The position numbers and the translations under genes were made by a program. From the NCBI RefSeq assembly GCF_003711205.1, contig NZ_CP031013.1:1833501-1897500 (forward strand): DNA of 64,000 nt, in the 5' to 3' direction. Position 1 is the stretch's first letter. The number at the start of each line of letters is the position of its first letter. Positions 17,379 through 26,092 of this stretch are shown piece by piece. The notes under the pieces are model-generated. The model did no database searches. It was given only the letters and a program-made list of their open reading frames with translations, and was not told where the DNA came from. The stretch comes from Polaromonas sp. SP1 (GTDB taxonomy: Bacteria; Pseudomonadota; Gammaproteobacteria; Burkholderiales; Burkholderiaceae_C).

Positions 17379-17831
17379 TCAGGCCGATGGTGCAGGGTCC
17401 CGCACCAGGCCGCGCGAATGCAGCACGCGGTGGTCGATCTTGATGCAGTGGTCCTGCACCACCAGCAGCCCGGCTGCTTCGGCCTTGGCCGCCGCCTCCG
17501 CGTTGGCGATGCCCAATTGCATCCACACCGCTTTCGCGCCGATGGCAATCGCTTCGTCGACCACGGGCGGGATGTCTTCGCTGTTGCGAAAGCAGTTCAC
17601 CAGGTCGATTTTTTCGTGTTTGGCGGCTTCCAGCAGGGTGGCGTAGGCTTTTTCACCCAGCACTTCAGCGGCGTTGGGGTTGATGGGGATGATGCGGTAG
17701 CCGTTGGCCTGCATGTAGCGCGCCACATCAAAGCTGGCGCGGTGCGGCTTGGGCGACAGGCCCACCACCGCGATGGTGCGGCAGTGGTTGAGGATGTGCG
17801 GCATGCGTTCGGCGGGGGGAATAGCGCTCAT
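17379..17831 (-). CDS. CoA-binding (YccU-type) Rossmann-fold protein
   Basis: 150 residues from the ATG at 17831. The domain spans the whole protein: IAVVGLSPKPHRASFDVARYMQANGYRIIPINPNAAEVLG is the nucleotide/CoA-binding half, then IDLVNCFRNSEDIPPVVDEAIAIGAKAVWMQLGIANAEAAAKAEAAGLLVVQDHCIKIDH. This is the family of E. coli YccU, CoA-binding proteins related to the succinyl-CoA synthetase alpha subunit but without a catalytic domain. The role is unknown. It lies 62 bp downstream of the redoxin gene on the same strand. Confidence 0.88.
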   Translation of the reverse strand: MSAIPPAERMPHILNHCRTIAVVGLSPKPHRASFDVARYMQANGYRIIPINPNAAEVLGEKAYATLLEAAKHEKIDLVNCFRNSEDIPPVVDEAIAIGAKAVWMQLGIANAEAAAKAEAAGLLVVQDHCIKIDHRVLHSRGLVRDPAPSA

Positions 17832-17893
17832 GGAATGCGTCTTTCGGTAGGGTGGTCGGGCCGCGTGCCGGGGTGCGTTGGACGGAGGCCGCT

Positions 17894-18541
17894 TCAGGCG
17901 TCCTTGTATTTCACCGAGCAGCCATACGCGCGGCTGGAGGCCACGCTCAACGGCTTGCCGCCCAGCGCTTCCGTCAGGCCCTGGCGCACATAGTTGGTGG
18001 CGGTCTTGATGTCGTCGACGCGGGCCGACGGAATGCTGTCGATACCGCCGGCGTACACCAGCTGGCCTTGCGGGCTGATGATGTACATGTGCGGTGTCGT
18101 CTTGGCGCCGTAGAGCTGGCCGACCTTGCCGGATTCGTCCATCAGCGTGGCGGTGGGCTGGCCCTGCTTTTCGGCCATCCAGCCGGCCAGTTTGGCCGGC
18201 GCCAGGTAGTCGCCGCTGGCGGTTTCGGTGGAGTTGATGGCCAGCCACACCACGCCCTTGCCAGTGAATTCTTTTTGCAGGCCCTGCATGTTGCCGCTGT
18301 AGTGCTTGCGCACAAAGGGGCAGCCTGGGTTGGTCCATTCCAGCACCACCAGCTTGCCCTTGTAGTCGCTGAGTTTGTGGGACTTGCCGGCGGTGTCGAC
18401 GGCGGTGAAGTCCGGTGCCGCCTGGCCCACGGCGGCGGGCGCCTGGGCGCGGGCCGTGAAGTGCGCGGCCAGGGGCGCCAGCGCCAGGGCGCCTGAAAAC
18501 AGGCGGCGGTTCATGAGGGGATTCTCGAAGCGGTAAGACAT
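17894..18541 (-). CDS. Exported thioredoxin-fold redoxin (AhpC/TSA-like)
   Basis: 215 residues. AAGGAG eight bases upstream supports the start at 18541. Residues about 10-33 (MNRRLFSGALALAPLAAHFTARAQA) form a signal peptide, so it is probably periplasmic. The redoxin domain follows: VGQAAPDFTAVDTAGKSHKLSDYKGKLVVLEWTNPGCPFVRKHY. Only one cysteine sits in the active-site loop (NPGCPFV), so it is more like a single-Cys peroxiredoxin or a redoxin than a CxxC thioredoxin; a second Cys lies at the C-terminus (YGCSVKY). It is 41 bp downstream of dsbD, a natural electron donor for periplasmic redoxins. Confidence 0.85.
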   Translation of the reverse strand: MSYRFENPLMNRRLFSGALALAPLAAHFTARAQAPAAVGQAAPDFTAVDTAGKSHKLSDYKGKLVVLEWTNPGCPFVRKHYSGNMQGLQKEFTGKGVVWLAINSTETASGDYLAPAKLAGWMAEKQGQPTATLMDESGKVGQLYGAKTTPHMYIISPQGQLVYAGGIDSIPSARVDDIKTATNYVRQGLTEALGGKPLSVASSRAYGCSVKYKDA

Positions 18542-18582
18542 GGCTTGAACTCCTTGAAAAAGAGAAGACTGGTAAGAGAAAA

Positions 18583-20787
18583 CTACAGCTTGGCCAGCTC
18601 GGCCCTCACATCGTCAACCGACAAAATTTCCGACAGCACCACGGGCGCGCGGCCGGGTTTGTAAATCACATACACCGGCACGCCGCTGCGGCCCAGCCGG
18701 GCCAGCGCCGCCGTGACGGCCGGGTCGCGCCGCGTCCAGTCGGCGCGCAGCATCGCCACGTTTTTGGCTTTCATGTCGGCCAGCACGTCGGCGTTGGCCA
18801 GGGTGGTTTTTTTGTTGTACTGGCAGGTGACACACCAGGCGGCGGTGAAGTCCACGAAGACACTTTGCCCTTGCCCCGCGAGCTGGTCAACCCGGCCCGG
18901 CGCCCAGGCCTGCCAGCCGCCGGGGGCGGCGTCGGCTGCCGCGGTCGGCGCGCTTTCTGCGGGTTTGATGACATTTGGGCCTATAGCCCATATGCCTATT
19001 GCGCACAGTGCTATCGAAAATGTAGCAATCAGCGTGCGTGCAGTGCCGCGCAAGGTCAGCGCCCAGATGGCCAGGGCCATCAGCACCAGCAGGGCCAGCA
19101 GCGCACCCGCGCCGTCGATGCCGCTTTGCTGGCCCAGCACCCAGACCAGCCAGGCCACGGTGGCGAACATCGGAAACGCCATCAGCTGCTTGAAGGTCAC
19201 CATCCAGGCGCCGGGGCGCGGCAGCGCGCGGGCGACCGCCGGAATGGCGCTGGCCGCCAGGTAGGGCAAGGCCATGCCGATACCGATGGCCGCAAAAATC
19301 GCCAGGGCTTCCAGCGCCGGCAGGCCGATGGCGTAACCCAGCGACGCACCCATGAAAGGCGCGGTGCAGGGCGAGGCGATGGCCGTGGCCAGCACGCCCG
19401 AGAGGAAGGCATTGACGGTAGGGTTCTTGGCCTGCCAGCCGGCCATGCGGCCCGGCAGGAAGTTGCCGAACTCAAACAGGCCCGCCAGGTTCAAGCCCAG
19501 CAGCGTGAAGAGGGCGGCCAGCACCGCCACCACCGCAGGGCTTTGCAAATGAAAGCCCCAGCCCAGCTGCTGCCCGGCCACGCGCAGGCCCAGCAGCAGG
19601 GCGCCCAGCGCCAGGAATGACAGCACTACACCCAGCGTGTAGGCCAGGCCGGTGGTCACGCGCGTGGCGGGGTCCTTCACGTGCACAAAACCCACCACCT
19701 TGATGGCCAGCACCGGGAACACGCAAGGCATGAGGTTCAGGATCAGGCCGCCCAGCAAGGCGCCGAGCAGGGCCGCGAACAGGCCCAGGGGGGCGCCTGC
19801 GGGGAGGCTTGTTGCGCCCGTCGATGCGCCCGTTGCCGCATTGGCCTTGAGCGCCGCTTCCAGCGCAGGCGGCATGGCCACAGCCGCCGCCACGGCAGGC
19901 CAGGCGCCTTTGACCGGCGCGTCGATGCGGTACGCGGTGTCGCCCAGCGCCACCACCAGCGGCATGCTGGCGGGGCTTTCCGTGCGCTGGCCGGACAAGG
20001 GCACGCTGGCCGTCCATACCGCGCCTTGCCAGGCTTGCTGCCAGGCTGCGGCGGGTTCGATCACGCTGCCGGTTTCGGGATAAAACTCCAGCGTTTTGCC
20101 TTGCAGCGCGGCGGGCAGGCCGGCCAGGGAGACCTGGATGGCTTTGTCCGCCACGCCCACCTGGCTGGCGCCGGCCGCAAGGGTTTTGGGCGTGGCCTTG
20201 AAGGTTTGTTCAAACAGCTCGCCGCTGGCCGCGGTAGAGCTTTTCACCGGGATGCTCAGCGAGAAGTCACCCTCCTGCGGAATGCACTCCTTGCGGCAGA
20301 CCAGCCAGGCGGCCTTGAGCTTGACCTGCAGCTGCGTGCCGGCAAAACCGGGCGCCACGGTCAGCGGCACGGGCAGCAGCACGGTTTTTTCGTAGCCGTA
20401 GTTGGCCAGCGTGCCGATGGGGATTTTTTTAGGCGTCGGCCAGGCGATCTCGCCCGCGGTGATGCCGGCAGGCAGTTGCCAGATGAGTTCGGTAGGCAGG
20501 CCCGAGTCGCCCGAATTCTTCCAGTAGGTATGCCACTCAGGCTGGTGCGTAAGCTGCAGGCCCACCCAGACCGGCTGCCCCGGCTCCACGCCCTGGGGCG
20601 CCCAGGCCAGCAGCTCGGCCCGCACCTGCTCGGTCGTGACCACGGCCGCATGGGCGCCGCCGGTCGAACCGCTTTTCAGCGAGAAATTTAATGCGTTGTT
20701 TTGGGCGTTTGCCCAGGTGGATAAAGCGCCTGCAGCTATCAAAAACGTAGCAGCTGCTGCGGTGAAGAGGAGGCGCTTGAAATGCAT
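18583..20787 (-). CDS. dsbD: Thiol:disulfide interchange protein DsbD
   Basis: 734 residues from the ATG at 20787, chosen because MHFKRLLFTAAAATFL starts a proper signal peptide. DsbD carries electrons from cytoplasmic thioredoxin to periplasmic substrates. Order: signal peptide to about 29; periplasmic N-terminal domain with CRKEC near residue 170; eight-helix membrane domain with LMPCVFPVLAIK and ASPCTAPFMG, the two membrane cysteines; C-terminal thioredoxin domain with AAWCVTCQ. Two copies of the 49-bp repeat lie inside it in frame. One encodes residues 13-29 (signal peptide core and cleavage region) and one encodes about 588-604 (membrane helix TFSIALCAIGIWAIG). The redoxin gene follows at 41 bp. 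Confidence 0.95.
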   Translation of the reverse strand: MHFKRLLFTAAAATFLIAAGALSTWANAQNNALNFSLKSGSTGGAHAAVVTTEQVRAELLAWAPQGVEPGQPVWVGLQLTHQPEWHTYWKNSGDSGLPTELIWQLPAGITAGEIAWPTPKKIPIGTLANYGYEKTVLLPVPLTVAPGFAGTQLQVKLKAAWLVCRKECIPQEGDFSLSIPVKSSTAASGELFEQTFKATPKTLAAGASQVGVADKAIQVSLAGLPAALQGKTLEFYPETGSVIEPAAAWQQAWQGAVWTASVPLSGQRTESPASMPLVVALGDTAYRIDAPVKGAWPAVAAAVAMPPALEAALKANAATGASTGATSLPAGAPLGLFAALLGALLGGLILNLMPCVFPVLAIKVVGFVHVKDPATRVTTGLAYTLGVVLSFLALGALLLGLRVAGQQLGWGFHLQSPAVVAVLAALFTLLGLNLAGLFEFGNFLPGRMAGWQAKNPTVNAFLSGVLATAIASPCTAPFMGASLGYAIGLPALEALAIFAAIGIGMALPYLAASAIPAVARALPRPGAWMVTFKQLMAFPMFATVAWLVWVLGQQSGIDGAGALLALLVLMALAIWALTLRGTARTLIATFSIALCAIGIWAIGPNVIKPAESAPTAAADAAPGGWQAWAPGRVDQLAGQGQSVFVDFTAAWCVTCQYNKKTTLANADVLADMKAKNVAMLRADWTRRDPAVTAALARLGRSGVPVYVIYKPGRAPVVLSEILSVDDVRAELAKL
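18978..19026 (+). repeat. 49-bp bipartite repeat, copy B (inside dsbD, membrane helix)
   Basis: GGCCTATAGCCC (18978-18989), 20-bp spacer, GCTATCGAAAATGTAGC (19010-19026). On the dsbD strand it reads through as ATFSIALCAIGIWAIG. Confidence 0.8.
20703..20751 (+). repeat. 49-bp bipartite repeat, copy C (inside dsbD signal peptide)
   Basis: GGGCGTTTGCCC (20703-20714), 20-bp spacer, GCTATCAAAAACGTAGC (20735-20751). On the dsbD strand it encodes ATFLIAAGALSTWANAQ. Confidence 0.78.
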
Positions 20788-20902
20788 GGTGGAGGTGTGA
20801 GCGGGCGGTAGGGGCTTTAGTTCCTGAGGGCGCATGGCTGTCGGTCGGCCCGGCCAGCCTGTTATTACAGCCGTTTTTGGGGCCAACTCGGATAATAGGG
20901 GC

Positions 20903-22492
20903 ATGCCCCGCATTGTCCTTGCCACGCTCAACGCCAAATACATCCACGCCTCGCTGGGTTTGCGTTACCTGCTGGCCAATATGGACAAGCATGGCGGCGC
21001 CGGCCTGCGGGCGCAGACGCAGCTGCGTGAGTTCGTGATCCAGCAGCGGCCCACGCAGATCGTCGAGGAGCTGCTTGCCCTGGAGCCCCAGGTGATCGGC
21101 CTGGGCATCTATATATGGAACGTGGTCGAGACCACCCAGGTGGTGCGCCTGCTGAAAACCTTGCGGCCCGGCATCAAGATCGTGCTGGGCGGGCCGGAAG
21201 TCAGCTTTGAAACCGGCGAACAGGAAATCTGCCGCCTCGCCGACCATGTGGTCACCGGCTGGGGCGATGTGAGCTTTCCCAAACTGTGCCGCGCCTTGCT
21301 CGACGGCCCCCCGCCGCTGATGAAGGTGATGGCCGGCGAGCAGCCCGCGCTGGAGGCGCTGGCGCTGCCTTACGCCGAATACACGGAAGAGGACCTGGCC
21401 AAACGCCTGCTGTATGTCGAAGCCTCGCGCGGCTGCCCCTTCAAGTGCGAGTTCTGCCTCAGTTCGCTCGACAAGACCGCCTGGGCTTTTGACCTGGACG
21501 TTTTTATGGCCGAGGTGGAGGCGCTTTATCGCCGCGGCGCGCGCAACTTCAAGTTTGTCGACCGCACCTTCAACCTGAAGGTCGAGAACTCGGTGCGCAT
21601 CCTGCAGTTTTTCCTGGACCGGATGGCGCCGGATTTGTTTGTGCACTTTGAGGTCGTGCCCGACAGCCTGCCCGACCGGCTCAAGGTGTTGATCGCGCAG
21701 TTTCCGGCGGGCTCGCTGCAGTTTGAAGTGGGCATCCAGAGCTTTAACCCCGAGGTGCAGCAGCGCATTTCACGCAGGCAGGACAACGCGAAAACCGCCG
21801 ACAACCTGCGCTGGCTGGTGAATGAAAGCCGGGCCCATGTGCACGCCGACCTGATCTTCGGCCTGCCCGGCGAAACGTTGGAAAGCTTTGCCGCGGGCTT
21901 TGACCGCCTCTACGAACTCGCACCGCATGAAATCCAGTTCGGCATCCTGAAGCGATTGCGCGGCACGCCGATCACCCGCCACACCGCCGCGTTCGCCATG
22001 GCCTACGACCCGCAGACGCCCTACACCATTTTGCAAAACTCGACCGTCGACTTTGCCGCCATGCAGCGTATCAAGCGCTTTGCACGCTACTGGGAAATGG
22101 TGGCCAACTCAGGGCGCTTTGCACGCGGGCTCAAGCTGCTGCTTGAGCCGGGCTCGGCGTTTGGTCATTTCCTGAACTTCAGCGACTGGCTGTGGCAGAC
22201 CACCGGCAAAACGCACGAGTTTGCGCTGGAGAAATTGGTCGACCTGCTGTGCGAACACCTGACCGAAGTGCGCGGCCTGGATGGCGGCAAGGTTCGCAGT
22301 GCGCTGCTGGCGGACTACCTGGCGAGCGGCGCGCGCGGCAAGCCGCAGTGCCTGGCTGAACTGCTGGGCGCAGCGCGTGTTGCGCCGGTGCAGGCGCTTG
22401 CCGGAAAGCAGGGGGCTTCGCGGCAAGGGCGGCATGTGGGGCAGCAGTCGGGGCATCTTGACGAGATCCGGAAGGCGGCTGCGGCGGCTTGA
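20903..22492 (+). CDS. B12-binding-domain radical SAM protein (DUF4080-like)
   Basis: 529 residues from the ATG at 20903 (AGGGG just upstream). Residues about 1-140 look like a cobalamin-binding Rossmann domain (IVLATLNAKYIHASLGLRYLLANM, IGLGIYIWNVVETTQVVRLLKTLRPGIKIVLGGPEVS). The radical SAM core follows, with the cluster motif RGCPFKCEFC at about residue 180 (Cx3Cx2C), then a C-terminal region of the DUF4080 type (YWEMVANSGRFARGLKLLLEPGSAFGHFLNFSDWL). These enzymes cleave S-adenosylmethionine reductively; the substrate is unknown. It is divergent from dsbD; the 115-bp gap holds both promoters. Confidence 0.88.
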   Translation: MPRIVLATLNAKYIHASLGLRYLLANMDKHGGAGLRAQTQLREFVIQQRPTQIVEELLALEPQVIGLGIYIWNVVETTQVVRLLKTLRPGIKIVLGGPEVSFETGEQEICRLADHVVTGWGDVSFPKLCRALLDGPPPLMKVMAGEQPALEALALPYAEYTEEDLAKRLLYVEASRGCPFKCEFCLSSLDKTAWAFDLDVFMAEVEALYRRGARNFKFVDRTFNLKVENSVRILQFFLDRMAPDLFVHFEVVPDSLPDRLKVLIAQFPAGSLQFEVGIQSFNPEVQQRISRRQDNAKTADNLRWLVNESRAHVHADLIFGLPGETLESFAAGFDRLYELAPHEIQFGILKRLRGTPITRHTAAFAMAYDPQTPYTILQNSTVDFAAMQRIKRFARYWEMVANSGRFARGLKLLLEPGSAFGHFLNFSDWLWQTTGKTHEFALEKLVDLLCEHLTEVRGLDGGKVRSALLADYLASGARGKPQCLAELLGAARVAPVQALAGKQGASRQGRHVGQQSGHLDEIRKAAAAA

Positions 22493-22685
22493 GGCTTGCC
22501 GGAGCACCGGCAGGCTTCGACCTCAGCCCGACCGAAGGGGAACCGGGCGAAACCGGAAGGGAACGGGCGCCGCTCACGGCAGGCGCTGACAACGCAGGGG
22601 GTGTGCGACTGACAGCGCAGTCGGCGTTATCCGCGCACAGTGAGCAGGGTGCCGCACTGATGCGGCGCGGCATCCAGGGGGATTT

Positions 22686-24038
22686 ATGCGTTCACCGCGT
22701 TCAGCAGTTTTTTCCGCCAGGGCATGGCTTGCGCCTGTCATCTGCGCGGTCGTTGTGGGCGGCCTGGTGGCTTGTGGCGATACCGCCCTGCTGCCGCCCG
22801 AGGCGGGCATGGGTGCCAACCCGACGCTGCCGCAGCCTGTCAAACGGCTGATTCCCACCGTGAACATCGCGCCGGCCAAAGGCTGGCCCGAAGGCGTGAT
22901 GCCCACGCCCATGACGGGCCTGGGTGTCACGGCCCTGGCCAGCGGGCTGGACCACCCGCGCTGGGTCTATGTGCTGCCCAACGGCGATGTGCTGGTGGCC
23001 GAAAGCAATGCGCCGCCCAAGCCCGAAGACGGCAAGGGCATCAAGGGCTGGGTGATGAAGAAGGTGATGGGCCGGGCCGGCGCCGGTGCGCCCACGGCCA
23101 ACCGCATCACCTTGTTGCGCGACACCGACGGCGACGGCAAGGCCGAAACCCGCAGCGTCTTCCTGCAAAACCTGAATTCACCGTTTGGCATGGTGCTGGT
23201 GGGCAACGATTTTTATGTGGCCAACACCGATGCGGTGGTGCGCTTTCCCTACCAGCCGGGACAAACCAGCATCACGGCTGAGCCCGTCAAGGTGGTCGAC
23301 TTGCCCGCTGGGCCGATTAACCACCACTGGACCAAAAACATCATCGCCAGTGCCGACGGCAGCAAGCTTTACGTGACGGTGGGCTCCAACAGCAATGTGG
23401 GTGAGCGCGGCATGGAGGCCGAGACCGGCCGCGCCGCCATCTGGGAGGTCGACCCCAAAACCGGCAGCCACCGTGTGTATGCCTCGGGCCTGCGCAACCC
23501 CAACGGCATGGGCTGGGCGCCCGACACCGGCGCGCTCTGGACGGTGGTGAACGAGCGCGACGAGATCGGCAGCGACCTGGTGCCCGACTACCTGACGTCG
23601 GTGCGCGACGGCGCGTTTTACGGTTGGCCCTACAGCTATTACGGCAAGAACGTGGACGAACGCATGCGGCCTGCGCGGCCCGACCTGGTGTCGCAAGCGC
23701 TGGCGCCCGACTACGCCCTGGGCTCGCACGTGGCGCCGCTGGGCATGGTGTTTTCCGAGGGCAAGGCGCTGCCGCAGTCTCTGGCTACCGGCGCGTTCAT
23801 CGGCGAACATGGCTCGTGGAACCGCGTGCCGCACAGCGGCTACAAGGTGGTGTTCGTCCCTTTCCTGAAGGGCCTGCCCGCGGGCTTGCCGGTGGATGTA
23901 CTCACCGGCTTCCTCAGCCCCGAAGGCCACGCCTACGGCCGGCCGGTGGGTGTGGCGATGGACAAGCGCGGCGCGCTGCTGGTGGCCGACGATGTGGGCA
24001 ATGTGGTCTGGCGCGTCAGCGGCACCTTGGCAAAGTAA
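22686..24038 (+). CDS. PQQ-type sugar dehydrogenase (sorbosone dehydrogenase-like) lipoprotein
   Basis: 450 residues. A signal peptide ends in the lipobox GLVACGD near residue 30, so the protein is probably a periplasm-facing lipoprotein. The rest is a six-bladed propeller of the glucose/sorbosone dehydrogenase family: [63 protein letters not shown], then [23 protein letters not shown] and [19 protein letters not shown]. Members oxidise sugars with PQQ, though many have unknown substrates and no pqq genes are in this window. It stands alone and converges on the next minus-strand gene. Confidence 0.88.
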   Translation: MRSPRSAVFSARAWLAPVICAVVVGGLVACGDTALLPPEAGMGANPTLPQPVKRLIPTVNIAPAKGWPEGVMPTPMTGLGVTALASGLDHPRWVYVLPNGDVLVAESNAPPKPEDGKGIKGWVMKKVMGRAGAGAPTANRITLLRDTDGDGKAETRSVFLQNLNSPFGMVLVGNDFYVANTDAVVRFPYQPGQTSITAEPVKVVDLPAGPINHHWTKNIIASADGSKLYVTVGSNSNVGERGMEAETGRAAIWEVDPKTGSHRVYASGLRNPNGMGWAPDTGALWTVVNERDEIGSDLVPDYLTSVRDGAFYGWPYSYYGKNVDERMRPARPDLVSQALAPDYALGSHVAPLGMVFSEGKALPQSLATGAFIGEHGSWNRVPHSGYKVVFVPFLKGLPAGLPVDVLTGFLSPEGHAYGRPVGVAMDKRGALLVADDVGNVVWRVSGTLAK

Positions 24039-24059
24039 TAGGAACTTATAAGCAGAATT

Positions 24060-24108
24060 GGCCTCTAGCCCAGGCAGCGCATGGGCAAGTAGCTATCAAA
24101 TTAGTAGC
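24060..24108 (+). repeat. 49-bp bipartite repeat, copy D (intergenic, consensus-like)
   Basis: GGCCTCTAGCCC (24060-24071), 20-bp spacer, GCTATCAAATTAGTAGC (24092-24108). It lies between two convergent genes and carries the most regular form of both modules. Confidence 0.85.
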
Positions 24109-24126
24109 AACCGGCTTGCCGGCCTG

Positions 24127-24146
24127 AGGCCTGAGGCCTCAGGCCT
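24127..24146. repeat. 20-bp perfect palindrome at convergent gene ends
   Basis: The palindrome is built on GGCCTGAGGCCTCAGGCC with one more base on each side, preceded by a direct repeat of its first half. It overlaps the stop codon of the minus-strand gene at 24139. There is no T-tract, so an intrinsic terminator is doubtful. Confidence 0.45.
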
Positions 24147-25296
24147 GCGGCAACACCATGTCGGTGGTGGCCGGGCACACCCAGCGCGGGTGTTCGCGTG
24201 AGGTGTCTATGCAGCCGCCCGACTGGTACACGCCCTTGGGCTCGCGCATGCGCAGCATCAGCTCCAGGATCTGCGCGGTCTCCTGCGGGTTGGCCAACGA
24301 CGCCTTGACGCCGGCTTCGACGATGCTCTCGTTGATGCGCAGCTCACCGGCCGCGTCGGTGTAGGTGGCGTGCCGCCAGTGAAAGAGCTCCAGGCATTTG
24401 GCCGTCAGCGTGTAAGGCTGCTCGCGCTTCCAGAAGTTGGTGAACAGGCCGCCGCCCAGGTAGAACACCCAGGAGCCCTCGTAGCCCGACACGTCGGAAG
24501 AATGTTCGTCGGGGTTGCGAAACCACAGCCGGTCGCCGGGCACGTAATAGCGCGGCGGCAGGGGCGCCTGCATGGAGCCGTATTCGCGCAAAAACACATC
24601 GTGGAACTTGCCCGACATGATGGCGCTCTTTTCCCAGCGCTGTTGCAACGCGGCCAGCAGCGCCGGGTTGCAGGCCTCCAGCTCCTGCGCGATGGCCAGC
24701 AGGATCACGTACTCGGTCGCGCGGTAGCAGGAAAACGAATAGAGCTTGCCCGAGGCCTCGGGCTGCGTGGCTTTTTGCAGCGCGGCAATCAGCGCATGGC
24801 CGGGGCGCACCGTGAAGCCGTCGTCTTCGGAATAGGCCCAGCAGTCTTCGGGGCGGTTGACTTCGGTGGTGTGGAATTCAAGCGCGGTCTTGCGCGCGGC
24901 CACCACGATGTTGCGGCGTATGCGCACCGCCGAGGCCAGCTCCGCATGGCTCGGGAATTCAAACGCCACGGGGCTCAGCAGCATGGCCAGCAGGATTTCC
25001 TGCTCCAGGTCGTCCATGCGTGTGGTGTCCAGCTGCAGCCGCTCGGCCAGGCCCAGGGTGTCCAGGCCGGGCGCCCATTGCGCCGCCAGGGCGTTGGGCA
25101 GGTAAAAGCGCCTTGCCGCCGCCGATCCTGCCGGCGGCACCATCTCCGCCGTTTCCACGGCGTCCTGCAGGCCGAGCTGCTCCAGCCGCACCAGGAAGCT
25201 GTAGGTGGCCGCCGCCAGCGCATCGGCGCTGCCGGCATAAAGAACAATGCCCACAGGGTGCGGGCTGGCGGCAGAAGAGGTGGGTGCTGCAGTCAT
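24139..25296 (-). CDS. Tgl-type protein-glutamine gamma-glutamyltransferase-like protein
   Basis: 385 residues from the ATG at 25296; no clear ribosome-binding site. From residue 110 the pattern follows bacterial Tgl (spore-coat transglutaminase) proteins: FEFPSHAELASAVRIRRNIVVAA, then SFSCYRATEYVILLAI with Cys190 in the catalytic position, then YYVPGDRLWFRNPDEHSSD and GSWVFYLGGGLFTNFW. In Tgl the segment after the NPD motif reads like GENVIxLG..YxGHG; here the GHG histidine is not evident and the E of GEN is displaced, so activity is uncertain. Tgl cross-links Gln to Lys. It is the last gene of the long minus-strand array, 75 bp after the phosphatase gene. Confidence 0.55.
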   Translation of the reverse strand: MTAAPTSSAASPHPVGIVLYAGSADALAAATYSFLVRLEQLGLQDAVETAEMVPPAGSAAARRFYLPNALAAQWAPGLDTLGLAERLQLDTTRMDDLEQEILLAMLLSPVAFEFPSHAELASAVRIRRNIVVAARKTALEFHTTEVNRPEDCWAYSEDDGFTVRPGHALIAALQKATQPEASGKLYSFSCYRATEYVILLAIAQELEACNPALLAALQQRWEKSAIMSGKFHDVFLREYGSMQAPLPPRYYVPGDRLWFRNPDEHSSDVSGYEGSWVFYLGGGLFTNFWKREQPYTLTAKCLELFHWRHATYTDAAGELRINESIVEAGVKASLANPQETAQILELMLRMREPKGVYQSGGCIDTSREHPRWVCPATTDMVLPQA

Positions 25297-25371
25297 GCTG
25301 CCAAAGAGTATCTTTGCTTGCGGCCTGCCCGGCAATGGTGGAAATACCACGGAGCCGGTGCAAGATTCGCG

Positions 25372-26040
25372 TCAGGCGTAGGTAATCCAGCTCGCGTGCT
25401 CGGGCGCATCCAGGTGCGGCAACGTGTTGTAGGTCACCAGCATGTGGCGCTTGGGTGTGAACGCGAACTCCGTGACCGAGCAGTTGCGGATGCGCAGGTT
25501 GAGCTCAATGGTGGTCTCGGGGCTGGTGCCCAGCACATGGCCGACAGCCGTTGAGATAGGCCCGCCGCTGGAAACCAGCAGCACATTGCCGGTGTGGGTG
25601 CTGCGCACGTGGTCCAGCACATCGGTCACACCCGCGACGAATTCGTTGTAGCTGGGCATGCCCTTGGGGCTGACCACCCCGGCCATCCACTGCGCCAGGC
25701 CGTCGCGCAGCAGGCGGAAGTGGCCGCGGTATTCCTCGGGTGTGGTGGGCTTTTCAAGCTTGTGCGGGTGGATGGCGCCGATGACGGCGTGGCTGTCGTA
25801 TTCGTTGAGCCCGGGGCGTTGTGTGGCCTGCATTTCAGCGCCCATGCCTTCGCAAATCCCCGCAAAGGTATTGATCTGCCGCTGCAGCGTGCCGGTTAAG
25901 GCCGCGTCGAAGGTGATGCCCTTGTACTTGAAGTACTCACCCAGCCGCACGCTTTGCTGGCGCCCCATGGGGCTGAGCACGTCGTAATCGTCTTCGCCAA
26001 ATGAGGCCTGGCCGTGGCGCACGAGGTAGAGGGTTCCCAT
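25372..26040 (-). CDS. Histidine phosphatase superfamily (phosphoglycerate mutase-like) protein
   Basis: 222 residues from the ATG at 26040; an in-frame TTG two codons earlier is less likely. The catalytic RHG motif is YLVRHGQASFGEDDYDVLSPMGRQQS near residues 5-30. The second histidine is probably in LLVSSGGPISTAVGHVL, but the usual VSHGG motif reads VSSGG here, so the normal second catalytic histidine is replaced by serine. Activity may therefore be altered or absent. The family removes phosphate from small molecules or proteins; the substrate is unknown. It follows the threonine dehydratase gene by 52 bp. Confidence 0.85.
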   Translation of the reverse strand: MGTLYLVRHGQASFGEDDYDVLSPMGRQQSVRLGEYFKYKGITFDAALTGTLQRQINTFAGICEGMGAEMQATQRPGLNEYDSHAVIGAIHPHKLEKPTTPEEYRGHFRLLRDGLAQWMAGVVSPKGMPSYNEFVAGVTDVLDHVRSTHTGNVLLVSSGGPISTAVGHVLGTSPETTIELNLRIRNCSVTEFAFTPKRHMLVTYNTLPHLDAPEHASWITYA

Positions 26041-26092
26041 GGGCAAATTGTGGCTACATGGGGACGGGCACCCAGTCTCGCGTGTGACCGGC

